7,832 bases of DNA from JADLEX01 sp964586775 (GTDB lineage Bacteria; Lernaellota; Lernaellaia; JACKCT01). Of the stretch, positions 1-6,241 are shown piece by piece. Positions within the stretch are counted from its first letter, which is position 1. The number at the start of each line of letters is the position of its first letter. A model generated the notes under the pieces. It searched no databases and was not told the DNA's origin. It saw nothing but the letters and a program-made list of their open reading frames with translations. The translations under genes and the position numbers were made by a program. Location of the stretch: positions 1 through 7,832 of the forward strand of contig CAZPJD010000290.1 of the NCBI GenBank assembly GCA_964586775.1. The letters are read 5' to 3'.

Positions 1-2048
1 CGGATGGCGACTTCCGTTTTGCCAAAGCCGACGTCGCCGCAAATCAGGCGGTCCATCGGTTTGGGGCTGCGCAGATCGGCGACGACGTCCGTAATGGCCT
101 GCAGCTGATCGGGAGTTTCCTCGAAGGGGAAGGTCTCCTCGAACTCGGTAAACGTCTCGCCGCCGTCGCCGAATGCGTGGCCCTGCTGCTCGGCGCGCAT
201 CGCGTAGAGCGACAGAAGCTGGCGCGCCATGGCCTGAATCGACGCGCGGGCCTTGTCCTTGGCTTTTTCCCAACTCGTGCCGCCGAGCCGATCGAGCAAC
301 GCCGCGCCGCCCGCGCCCACGTATCGCTGCACCTGCGAGAGTCGATCGACCGGCAGGTAGAGCTTGTCGCCCCCGGCGTACTCGAGCGCGAGGAATTCGC
401 CGTCGTAGCCGCGCACCGCGAGCTTGGCCAGCCCCTGATACACCGCGATGCCGTGCTGGGCGTGCACGATGGCGTCGCCCGGCGCGATGTCGCCGAAATC
501 GGCGATGGCCTCGCCCTTGCGGCTCGCCACCCGGTCGCCGTGGCGACGTTTCCCGAAGATCTCTTCCTCGGTGACGATGGCGATCCGCGGCTCGTCGATC
601 ACCACGCCGCCCGCCAGATCGGCCTCGATCACCGGAATCGTCGGACCCGGCGGACTCGACACGATGTTTCGAAGGTCGAGCGCGGGCTCGTCCGCCGACG
701 TCCGCACGCGAAATTCGTACGACGTGAGCAACCGGCGCAGGCGATCGACGCCCGACGGTTGTCGCGCGACCAGCGCGACGCGACGCTCCTCGCGCGACCA
801 CGTGCGAAGCCGCGTGACGAGAGGTTCGAGCATGTGCTCGTCCTGCGCGCGGGCGAGGATCTCCTCGCGTAGGGTCGTCAGCGTCTGGGACTCCAGATGC
901 ACGCGCTCGCCGCGCCCGCGCCGCGCAGGGGCGACGTCGCCGAGCGTCAGCGACCGGAAGGCGTCGAGCCGCTCGAAGAGCGCCGCCGGCTCCTGATAAA
1001 GCGCATCCGCATCGACGCACAGCTTGCCGGCCTCGCGCGCCTGCGCGCGCCGCTTGTGGATGAGGTCGCGTTCCACCTCGCCCATCGCGTCGATCAGGTC
1101 GGGCTGCACGTCCACGACGAGGGTGTCGCCGGGCAGGTAATCGGCCACCGTGTCGAGGTGGTCGAAGAATAGCGGAAGAAGAAACTCCATGCCCGGCGCG
1201 TGGATGCGCGAGCCCACCTCTTCCACCAGCCGCTCGCGCACGCGGCGCTCGATATCCTGATCGTCGGCGACCGCCTTGACCCGGGCGGCGAAGGCGGCCC
1301 GCGACGCGGCGTCGATGAGCAGCTCGCGGCAGGCGAAGATGCGGGTGCGTTCGACGTGTTTGCGCGTCGTTTGGCGCGCGGGCGAGAAGACACGAATCGA
1401 ACGGATCTCGTCGCCGTCGAACTCGATGCGCACAGGTTCGTGTTCGAGCGGGCTCCAGAAATCGACCACGCCGCCGCGCACGGCATATTCCCCGACGTCC
1501 TCGACCAGCGTAACGCGGTGGTATCCCGACTCTTCGAGCGCGAGCACGCACAGGTCGCGGTCGGCGTCTTCACCCACGGAGAGCGAGAGCGACGACGCGA
1601 GCACCTTTTCGTGGGGGACGACCCGCTTGAGCAGCGCGCCGACCGGCGCGACGACCACGGCGCGCGAGCGCGTTTCCAGCAGCGCCGACAGCGCGGCCAT
1701 GCGCGCAGCCACGATGGCGGCATGCGGCGAGACGGACTCATAAGGTGCGATGTCCCACGGCGGATATGCGATGAGGCGTTCTCGCGAGCCGTCGTCGGGC
1801 AGGAACGCGCGCGTCTCGGCAACGAGTCGCTTGGCCGCCTCGCCGTCGGCGCAGACGACGAGGGCGGGGCCGCCGTGCGCGGCCAAGGCTTCGGCGAGCA
1901 CGAGCGGCAGGGCCGCGCCGCGCAATCCCGCGACGGCGAGATCCGCGGTGGTTTCGCCGATCACCCGCCGGACGCGGGCGAGTTGCTCGATTTCATGATG
2001 GACGGGCACCCGGGGCGCGAGCGCGTCGTCCGGTTCGGAACGATTCAT
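1..2048 (-). CDS. mfd: Transcription-repair coupling factor Mfd (N-terminal part; 3' end beyond left edge)
   Basis: Mfd is a cytoplasmic DNA translocase that removes RNA polymerase stalled at DNA lesions and recruits UvrA for nucleotide excision repair. I translated this frame by hand: it stays open for about 682 codons from ATG 2048 to the window edge. Residues 1-~310 resemble the UvrB-homology module, with YPPWDIAPYE near 95-104 and GEYAVRGGVVDF near 186-197. The RNA-polymerase-interacting, CarD-like domain begins near 520, with GDAIVHAQHGIAVYQG at 524-539. The helicase part starts with FEETPDQLQAI, and Walker A GDVGFGKTEVA (Lys677) is the last motif before the edge. The DEAD-box, second RecA domain, TRG motif and C-terminal domain lie outside. 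The start is set by the neighbour: its TGA ends at 2050 and ATG follows after one base, with no clear Shine-Dalgarno, so translational coupling is likely. Family assignment is very secure. Confidence 0.97.
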   Translation of the reverse strand, partial: MNRSEPDDALAPRVPVHHEIEQLARVRRVIGETTADLAVAGLRGAALPLVLAEALAAHGGPALVVCADGEAAKRLVAETRAFLPDDGSRERLIAYPPWDIAPYESVSPHAAIVAARMAALSALLETRSRAVVVAPVGALLKRVVPHEKVLASSLSLSVGEDADRDLCVLALEESGYHRVTLVEDVGEYAVRGGVVDFWSPLEHEPVRIEFDGDEIRSIRVFSPARQTTRKHVERTRIFACRELLIDAASRAAFAARVKAVADDQDIERRVRERLVEEVGSRIHAPGMEFLLPLFFDHLDTVADYLPGDTLVVDVQPDLIDAMGEVERDLIHKRRAQAREAGKLCVDADALYQEPAALFERLDAFRSLTLGDVAPARRGRGERVHLESQTLTTLREEILARAQDEHMLEPLVTRLRTWSREERRVALVARQPSGVDRLRRLLTSYEFRVRTSADEPALDLRNIVSSPPGPTIPVIEADLAGGVVIDEPRIAIVTEEEIFGKRRHGDRVASRKGEAIADFGDIAPGDAIVHAQHGIAVYQGLAKLAVRGYDGEFLALEYAGGDKLYLPVDRLSQVQRYVGAGGAALLDRLGGTSWEKAKDKARASIQAMARQLLSLYAMRAEQQGHAFGDGGETFTEFEETFPFEETPDQLQAITDVVADLRSPKPMDRLICGDVGFGKTEVAI

Positions 2049-2049
2049 T

Positions 2050-2556
2050 TCACTGGAAATGCCGCATCACGAAATGCACCGGCGGCCAAAGCGCCGGAAA
2101 CGCATGATAGAACCATTGAAACACGAAAATCGCCGCGATGATGCTCGCGATGCCGCCAATGATGGGCGGCACCTTGGAGTGCTCCTCGAAGCGAAAGACC
2201 TTGTGGAAGATCGGGTCGAGCGCGAATCGAACGCCGATGTTGATCGCGATGAAAATCAGCACGCCGATGACGCACAGGAACACGAAGGTCAGATACATCC
2301 ACAGGTTGGGAAAGAAATCGTATTTGAAAAACGCGGCGATCTTGGCAACGAACCCGACCGCCTGATCCTGCAACTCGGGTCCGCCCGGAGTGCCCGTCGG
2401 CGCGGGGCTCGCGGGCGGCGCGGGAAGGCCGGGCGCGGCGTGCGGCGTCGGCATCGGCGGCGGAACGGGGGTCGCGGCGGCGTCCGCGCCGGGGGTCGGC
2501 GAAGGCGCCATGTGTTCCTGGGCGATCACCATCAGGCGCAGCAGCGTGGAGTTCAT
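2050..2556 (-). CDS. Two-helix membrane protein with Pro/Ala-rich N-terminal linker, unknown function
   Basis: I do not recognise this 168-residue protein. It has three visible parts: a short amphipathic start (residues 1-16), a low-complexity Pro/Ala/Thr segment (about 17-60), and a membrane part. The membrane part has one hydrophobic helix near 86-108 and a second near 131-150, with a charged loop between them (FHKVFRFEEHSK, 117-128). The C-terminus is short and aromatic. No catalytic motif is visible. The start ATG at 2556 is supported by a GGAG at 2567-2564, seven bases upstream, and by a promoter-like element at 2618-2590. The gene ends one base before mfd, so the two are probably co-transcribed and translationally coupled. 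That does not prove a shared job, since mfd may simply have been captured by the operon. It could be a small membrane scaffold or a subunit of an unseen complex. That it is a real gene is well supported; its function is open. Confidence 0.8.
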   Translation of the reverse strand: MNSTLLRLMVIAQEHMAPSPTPGADAAATPVPPPMPTPHAAPGLPAPPASPAPTGTPGGPELQDQAVGFVAKIAAFFKYDFFPNLWMYLTFVFLCVIGVLIFIAINIGVRFALDPIFHKVFRFEEHSKVPPIIGGIASIIAAIFVFQWFYHAFPALWPPVHFVMRHFQ

Positions 2557-2563
2557 GACGCGG

Positions 2564-2567
2564 CTCC
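2564..2567 (-). promoter_or_regulatory. Shine-Dalgarno for the membrane-protein gene
   Basis: On the minus strand GGAG lies seven bases before ATG 2556. It favours this start over the in-frame Met codons at residues 9 and 16. Confidence 0.6.
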
Positions 2568-2589
2568 GAGGTTCGTGGAAAACGCCGGG

Positions 2590-2618
2590 ATCTTAGCGTT
2601 CGACCGACGCGTTGACAA
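2590..2618 (-). promoter_or_regulatory. Sigma70-like promoter for the membrane-protein gene and mfd
   Basis: The minus strand reads TTGTCA (2618-2613), a 17-base spacer, then TAAGAT (2595-2590). This is 5 of 6 and 4 of 6 matches to the -35 and -10 consensus at ideal spacing. Transcription would start near 2583, giving a leader of roughly 27 bases before ATG 2556. It sits in the 126-base gap after the hydrolase stop, so it could drive the membrane protein and mfd independently of queC. The call is by eye only. Confidence 0.5.
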
Positions 2619-2621
2619 CGC
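2609..2621. promoter_or_regulatory. Perfect 13-bp palindrome over the -35 box (candidate operator)
   Basis: GCGTTGACAACGC has two perfectly complementary 6-base arms around a single central base. It covers the whole -35 hexamer of the promoter at 2618-2590. A dimeric regulator bound here would block RNA polymerase. A short palindrome can arise by chance in GC-rich DNA, so the role is inferred. Confidence 0.3.
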
Positions 2622-2682
2622 ACGAAACCGGCATGTCTATGCTCCGAGACTTTGTCACCGCGCTGGGAGATGGACCGAAAAC

Positions 2683-3864
2683 TCACCCGGTCCCGCGCGC
2701 GTTCGTCCGGTCCTTTTTCTTCGGCGCCCCGGATTCGCGCTTCTTTTCGGTGGAATCGGTTTCCCCCCTCTTCTTGGCGGGATGCGTCGCGAGCCAGTCG
2801 AAGATGGTCGGAAACACCTCGGTCTCGGCGCGCAGCCCCACCAGCAGATCGAAGTGGCCGTAATGGTCGCGGTGGCCGTGGTCCGGGCCGAAGAGCGCCT
2901 TGGCGTGTCGTTCGTGGCCGAGCTGCGCCAGCGTCCGGTCGATCAGCTTCGGCGGGGCCTGGCGGTCGCGGTCGCCGCCCAGCAGCAGGATCGGCGTTTC
3001 GATGGACGACATCTTGTCGCCGTAACGCACCTGGTCGTCCACCGAGCGAAACCCTCCCGGCTCGAACAGCGTGGTCATTTGCTGTGTCACATTTCCCGAC
3101 ACGTCGTTGATGACGCCCGCGTGGATGGCGCGCCCGGCGGAGGGGGCCGTATTCGACGGCCAATAATTGAACTCCTCGGTGATCGTGTGCCCCCGGCCGT
3201 CCATGGGCGAGGAGATCTTGGAGATGAGGCCGAGGTGATTGCGTTTCATCCATCGGATCAACGGATGGAAACGCAGCAAGGGGATGTAGTACGAGCCGGT
3301 GTCGGAGTAGTCGATGCCCGATCCCACCGTGATGCCCGATGCGACGCGCGACGAGCCGTGCACCCCGCAATGGCAGAAGAGCAGGAGACCGCCCATGCTG
3401 TGGCCGATCCAGTGCAGTTGCGAGTAGTTCGAGCGCGAGAGGATGTATTCCACGATCGCCGGGTCGTCGCGATGGATGTAGTCGTCCACCGACCAGTCCC
3501 ACTTGCGTTCGCCGAAGGGCACCGGGCGGTCGCTGTCGGCCCGGCCGCGCAGGTCGCACGCCCACACGTCGTAGCCGCGATCGGCCAGCGCGTGCGCGAT
3601 CGACGGCACGGGCGCTTCCGGCTTGCCCACGCCCAGATCGAACCCCTTGTGATTGGCGGAATAGCCATGATGCAGAAGCACGGGTTCGCCGTGGGGATTT
3701 GCGCCGCGCGCGCGCCAACGGTGGATGGCGATGCGCCAGCCGTCGGACGTAACGGTGTAGTGCGTCTCGTCGGGACGCGGTTTGGGGGCGTAGCGCCCGG
3801 CCGCGAAACGCAGCAACGTCCAGCCGAGGGCGAGAATGACCAGAATGAAGGTGAGGCAATTCAT
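2683..3864 (-). CDS. Membrane-anchored alpha/beta hydrolase (lipase/esterase-like)
   Basis: A 393-residue alpha/beta-hydrolase-fold protein. Residues 1-~22 form a hydrophobic N-terminal segment (FILVILALGWTLLRF), a signal anchor or uncleaved signal, which supports the start at 3864. Family features visible: the oxyanion-region motif LLHHGYSAN (63-71), the nucleophile elbow GHSMGG with Ser156, a probable acid in LLGGDRD (Asp298 or Asp300), and the catalytic His337 in HYGHFDLLVG. The last ~30 residues (363-393) are a disordered-looking tail rich in Lys, Arg, Glu and Gly, unusual for the fold and of unknown use. The substrate cannot be read from sequence; the motif set resembles lipase/esterase-type hydrolases acting on hydrophobic esters. 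No clear Shine-Dalgarno precedes the ATG. The gene follows queC by 45 bases and may be read through from it. The fold is secure; the specific activity is not. Confidence 0.9.
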   Translation of the reverse strand: MNCLTFILVILALGWTLLRFAAGRYAPKPRPDETHYTVTSDGWRIAIHRWRARGANPHGEPVLLHHGYSANHKGFDLGVGKPEAPVPSIAHALADRGYDVWACDLRGRADSDRPVPFGERKWDWSVDDYIHRDDPAIVEYILSRSNYSQLHWIGHSMGGLLLFCHCGVHGSSRVASGITVGSGIDYSDTGSYYIPLLRFHPLIRWMKRNHLGLISKISSPMDGRGHTITEEFNYWPSNTAPSAGRAIHAGVINDVSGNVTQQMTTLFEPGGFRSVDDQVRYGDKMSSIETPILLLGGDRDRQAPPKLIDRTLAQLGHERHAKALFGPDHGHRDHYGHFDLLVGLRAETEVFPTIFDWLATHPAKKRGETDSTEKKRESGAPKKKDRTNARGTG

Positions 3865-3881
3865 GGCGCGAGTATCGGGAA

Positions 3882-3897
3882 GCGCGGCTTGCCGCGC
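3882..3897. repeat. Inverted repeat (hairpin) between queC and the hydrolase gene
   Basis: GCGCGGCTTGCCGCGC is fully self-complementary except for its two central bases, giving a 6-7 bp GC-only stem. It fills most of the 45-base gap after the queC stop. No U-tract follows on the minus strand, so it is not a standard intrinsic terminator. It could attenuate transcription, protect an mRNA end, or do nothing. Confidence 0.35.
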
Positions 3898-3909
3898 AAG
3901 GGCGGCGCG

Positions 3910-4614
3910 TTAGCGATATTTCGCGGGGTCGGCGCGCCCCGCCTCGGCGAATCCCTTGAGACGCAGGCGGCAGGCGTCGCACTCGCCGCAGGCGCGACCG
4001 TCCGCGTCGGGATCGTAGCAGCTCGTCGTCAGCGCGAAATCGACCCCGAGCCCGGCGCCGAGCTCGATGATTTGGGCCTTCGTCAAATCGATCAGCGGCG
4101 TGTGGATCGTCATGCGGGTGCGTCCGTCGACTCCCGCGCGCGTCGCGAGGTTCGCCATTCGCTCGTAAGCCCGGATGTATTCGGGACGGCAGTCGGGGTA
4201 GCCGCTGTAGTCGAGGGCGTTGACGCCGATGAAGATGTCGGCCGCTTGGGTCACCTCGGCGAAGGCGAGCGCGAAGGACAGAAAGATCGTGTTGCGCGCC
4301 GGAACGTAGGTGACGGGGATTCCCTTCGCCATCTCGTCGGCGGCGCGTCCTTTGGGCACGGGCAGATCGCCGGTGAGCGCCGAGCCGCCGAAGACGCGCA
4401 GGTCGATGTCGGCGATCACGTGACGCGCCACCCCGAACGCCTCGGCCACGCGTCGCGCGGCGTCGATTTCGATCGCGTGCCGCTGGCCGTAGCGGAAGGT
4501 CAGCGCGTGGAGCGCGAAGCCTTCACGCCTCGCCACGGCGAGCGCGGTGGTCGAATCGAGTCCGCCGCTCAGCAGGACGACCGCGTTTTTTTTCACGACC
4601 ACATCCTCGATCAT
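3910..4614 (-). CDS. queC: 7-cyano-7-deazaguanine synthase QueC
   Basis: QueC converts 7-carboxy-7-deazaguanine, ammonia and ATP to 7-cyano-7-deazaguanine (preQ0), a cytoplasmic step of queuosine tRNA modification. The 234-residue length is normal for the family. Visible motifs: the N-terminal ATP-pyrophosphatase PP-loop SGGLDST (16-22), FRYGQRH (40-46), VPARNTIF (104-111), and GVNALDYSGYPDCRPEYI (130-147). The C-terminal zinc site is complete, with Cys199, Cys209, Cys212 and Cys215 (SCY, then ACGECDAC). The start at 4614 has a strong GGAGGG at 4628-4623. No queD, queE or queF is present here, so the rest of the pathway must be elsewhere if the cell makes queuosine. A homologous role in archaeosine-type or DNA deazaguanine modification is possible for the family, but nothing nearby suggests it. 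Confidence 0.97.
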   Translation of the reverse strand: MIEDVVVKKNAVVLLSGGLDSTTALAVARREGFALHALTFRYGQRHAIEIDAARRVAEAFGVARHVIADIDLRVFGGSALTGDLPVPKGRAADEMAKGIPVTYVPARNTIFLSFALAFAEVTQAADIFIGVNALDYSGYPDCRPEYIRAYERMANLATRAGVDGRTRMTIHTPLIDLTKAQIIELGAGLGVDFALTTSCYDPDADGRACGECDACRLRLKGFAEAGRADPAKYR

Positions 4615-4622
4615 GCGCGTAA

Positions 4623-4628
4623 CCCTCC
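4623..4628 (-). promoter_or_regulatory. Shine-Dalgarno of queC
   Basis: The minus strand carries GGAGGG eight bases before the ATG at 4614, a strong match to the anti-Shine-Dalgarno. It fixes this as the queC start. Confidence 0.7.
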
Positions 4629-4842
4629 GCCGCGTCCACCGACGACGCGTCCTTTCTCATGTTCCGCGGCGAAGGTAAATCGCCTGGTCGGTCGCGATCC
4701 CGTCGTTGTGAAAAAAACGGGGCTGCGAACGGGTCCGGTCATCTGTCGGTCGCCCCGGATGTCCAGTCCAGTGCTTCGGTCGTCAATGCAGGGTTCGTTG
4801 CTTACCGGAAAACTCGATCGAAACACGCTTTACACTTTTCTT

Positions 4843-4871
4843 TTGCCTTCTTCGACACCGTGTGAGACAAT
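4843..4871 (+). promoter_or_regulatory. Candidate sigma70-like promoter of the lipoprotein gene
   Basis: TTGCCT (4843-4848), a 17-base spacer, then GACAAT (4866-4871): 4 of 6 matches at each box with ideal spacing, in a locally AT-richer stretch. The start would fall near 4878, leaving a leader of about 60 bases that contains the palindrome at 4881-4898. Moderate match, by eye. Confidence 0.35.
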
Positions 4872-4880
4872 CCAGCCATC

Positions 4881-4898
4881 AATCGTTGGCCGACGATT
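4881..4898. promoter_or_regulatory. 18-bp near-perfect palindrome upstream of the lipoprotein (operator or leader hairpin)
   Basis: AATCGTTGGCCGACGATT equals its reverse complement at 16 of 18 positions; the single mismatched pair would be a G-U wobble in RNA. It starts just downstream of the likely transcription start and ends 41 bases before the ATG at 4940. It could bind a dimeric repressor or fold as a hairpin in the mRNA leader. TTTT overlaps its right end (4897-4900), but there is no longer U-tract, so it is not a clear terminator. Confidence 0.4.
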
Positions 4899-4927
4899 TT
4901 GGCGTGTTTTCGATGCTGTGGAATGAG

Positions 4928-4933
4928 GGAGGC
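4928..4933 (+). promoter_or_regulatory. Shine-Dalgarno deciding the lipoprotein start
   Basis: GGAGG near 4928-4932 lies seven bases before ATG 4940. It selects this start over the in-frame upstream start at 4862, which would add 26 residues ahead of the signal peptide. Confidence 0.7.
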
Positions 4934-4939
4934 GAAATC

Positions 4940-6202
4940 ATGATGGATTCGATTCTCGCGGCAGTGCGAACTTTCTTGTGTTTTGTCGTGGTCGCCTTGT
5001 TGTCGCTGGCCGGCTGCGCCGGCGGTGAAAGTCACGGCGATGAATCGGGGAGCCCGCCGGACGACGATATCGTTGACGACACCGGGGACGACGATGTCGG
5101 CAACGACGACGCGGACGACGACTTGGACGACGACGCGGACGGCGGCGACGATGATGGCGACGCGCCTTCGGCCTGCGAGGAAGCTCTTGAGGGCGAAGTC
5201 GACGCCTGCTTCGAGGGCCTCACCGCGGACGACGTCTGCGAAACGGCGGACGCCGAATGCTGGGTCGAGTGTTTCGAGCACACCTCCGACTGCACCGCTT
5301 GGGCGGACTGCGTCGAATCGGTGTGCGTCAACGGCGAGGACCCGTGGTGGAACGACGACGACGCCGATGATGACGACGCCGACGATGACATAGACGACGA
5401 TGACATAGACGACGATGCGGACGACGACACCGGCGAGGATGACTCCTTCATCGGCCGCGTCATCCTTGCGGTGGTTCCCCAGCCGGTTGAGGGAGCGCGC
5501 CTCGACTTCTACGCCCCTTCGCGTCGCGACGCGACGCCGGTGGCCACCACCACGACATCGGTCTCCGGCGATTATTCGTTGTCGCTGCCCCCTGGCGAGT
5601 ATCACGTGGTCATTACGCCTCCGGATGGATTGGATCTCGCGGTCGCGGAGTATGACGTCGAGGCTCTGGCCGACGATCCGACGCCGCCGTTCTCCACAAT
5701 GCTGATGAACGAAAACATGGACGACAACCAGGTTCGGATCGCGCTGCAATGGGGTTTCACGCCGGCGGATCTCGACTCTCACCTCCTCGCGCCATGCCCC
5801 GATTCCACTCCCGGTGCGTGCGGCGATTCGAACACCTATCACCTGTATTTCGCCGCGCGGCAGTGGTCGCAATATTTCAACCTCGATGTGGACGACACCA
5901 CCAGCTATGGCCCCGAAGTGATGACGGTCCTCACGGCGACGCCGGGAACGTACCGCTTCGCCGTCCACGACTATACGAATCTCGGCTCGGGGATTTCGAG
6001 CGCGATGTCGCTCTCGGAGGGGCTTCAGGTCATCGTGTTCGGGCCGTCGGGGAATACCGTCTATCGGCCCGATGGGGAAACGCCCGGCACGGTCTGGATG
6101 GTCGTGGACCTCGATTACGACGGAAGCGGTTGGACATTGACCGAGGTGAACGACTGGTGCTTTGGGCACACCGCCGACGGTGTTTTCGAGGCTTGTCCCT
6201 GA
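4940..6202 (+). CDS. Secreted acidic lipoprotein with Asp-rich linkers, 8-Cys segment and YfaP/DUF2135-like domain
   Basis: A 420-residue predicted lipoprotein of unknown role. In order: a signal peptide with hydrophobic core (FVVVALLSL) and lipobox LAGC, lipidated at Cys26; a first Asp-rich tract (41-74, 21 of 34 residues Asp); a compact segment with eight cysteines (79, 90, 100, 107, 111, 118, 124, 129), likely four disulfides; a second Asp-rich tract (139-168, 22 of 30 Asp). Next is a small beta-rich domain (about 171-255) resembling carboxypeptidase-regulatory-like repeats (SVSGDYSLSLPPGEYHV). Last is a C-terminal domain (about 266-405) with the DLDSHL, LDVDDTTSYGPE and PGTYRFAVHDY pattern I associate with the YfaP/DUF2135 family. 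It should sit at the outer membrane or cell surface; the Asp tracts may act as Ca2+-binding spacers (inference). It stands alone on the plus strand, diverging from queC. The two-residue choice between ATG 4940 and ATG 4943 is unresolved. Confidence 0.88.
   Translation: MMDSILAAVRTFLCFVVVALLSLAGCAGGESHGDESGSPPDDDIVDDTGDDDVGNDDADDDLDDDADGGDDDGDAPSACEEALEGEVDACFEGLTADDVCETADAECWVECFEHTSDCTAWADCVESVCVNGEDPWWNDDDADDDDADDDIDDDDIDDDADDDTGEDDSFIGRVILAVVPQPVEGARLDFYAPSRRDATPVATTTTSVSGDYSLSLPPGEYHVVITPPDGLDLAVAEYDVEALADDPTPPFSTMLMNENMDDNQVRIALQWGFTPADLDSHLLAPCPDSTPGACGDSNTYHLYFAARQWSQYFNLDVDDTTSYGPEVMTVLTATPGTYRFAVHDYTNLGSGISSAMSLSEGLQVIVFGPSGNTVYRPDGETPGTVWMVVDLDYDGSGWTLTEVNDWCFGHTADGVFEACP
5381..5415 (+). 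repeat. 15-bp tandem repeat in the second Asp-rich tract
   Basis: GACGATGACATAGAC occurs twice in perfect tandem (5381-5395 and 5396-5410), followed by a 5-base partial copy. Each unit encodes five residues (Asp-Asp-Asp-Ile-Asp) and uses ATA for Ile, a codon uncommon in GC-rich genomes. This suggests recent duplication by slippage within a GAC-triplet tract. The unit is in frame, so copy-number change would only lengthen or shorten the linker. Confidence 0.8.
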
Positions 6203-6211
6203 AACCCGCCG

Positions 6212-6232
6212 CGCGAATCCGATGGGATCGCG
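6212..6232. terminator. Hairpin in the gap between the convergent lipoprotein and deaminase genes
   Basis: CGCG and ATCC (split by one bulged A) pair with GGAT and CGCG around a GATG loop, an 8-bp stem. It lies in the 39-base gap where two genes converge, where a bidirectional terminator would be expected. Neither strand shows a U-tract after the stem, so intrinsic termination is doubtful. Confidence 0.3.
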
Positions 6233-6241
6233 TAGCCTGAA

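Larger units (their letters stand above)
4615..4939. other. Divergent intergenic region between queC and the lipoprotein gene
   Basis: These 325 bases carry no convincing gene and are less GC-rich than their surroundings near 4800-4910. On the minus side they hold the queC ribosome binding site. A TTGACG hexamer at 4786-4781 could be a -35 box for queC, but the matching -10 position is poor. On the plus side they hold a candidate promoter (4843-4871) and a near-palindrome (4881-4898) before the lipoprotein. A 71-codon minus-strand open frame (4611-4826, GTG start) touches the queC start but has no Shine-Dalgarno or protein-like composition. I saw no preQ1 riboswitch-like element. Confidence 0.6.

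Noticed and set aside
177..2141. Several plus-strand and alternative-frame open frames opposite mfd
   Set aside because: All lie within the continuous Mfd frame, which I translated through to Walker A without a break.
2045..3982. 645-codon minus-strand open frame
   Set aside because: It overlaps the hydrolase and the membrane-protein gene in another frame and reads as Arg/Pro/Ala-rich noise; the true frames carry the catalytic motifs and membrane helices.
4700..4722. Intrinsic terminator suggested by an A/T homopolymer near 4710
   Set aside because: No complementary stem precedes the run on either strand.
4615..4800. preQ1 riboswitch upstream of queC
   Set aside because: The region lacks the small C-rich-loop hairpin followed by an A-rich tail that I would expect; nothing else structured stands out.
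4611..4826. 71-codon open frame overlapping the queC start by four bases (possible leader peptide)
   Set aside because: GTG start without a Shine-Dalgarno, no recognisable composition, and queC has its own strong ribosome binding site.
2059..4926. 955-codon open frame on the plus strand across the membrane-protein, hydrolase and queC genes
   Set aside because: It is antisense to three genes with clear families and motifs. Its translation is rich in Arg, Gly, Ala, His and Val without domain character, as expected for antisense frames in GC-rich DNA.
5041..5445. CRISPR-like array suggested by repetitive GAC-rich sequence
   Set aside because: The repeats are coding triplets in a protein frame, without fixed repeat units separated by unique spacers.
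5032..5463. Ser-rich 143-codon open frame antisense to the lipoprotein
   Set aside because: It is the complement of GAC triplets read as TCG/TCA; the sense frame has signal peptide, lipobox and domains.
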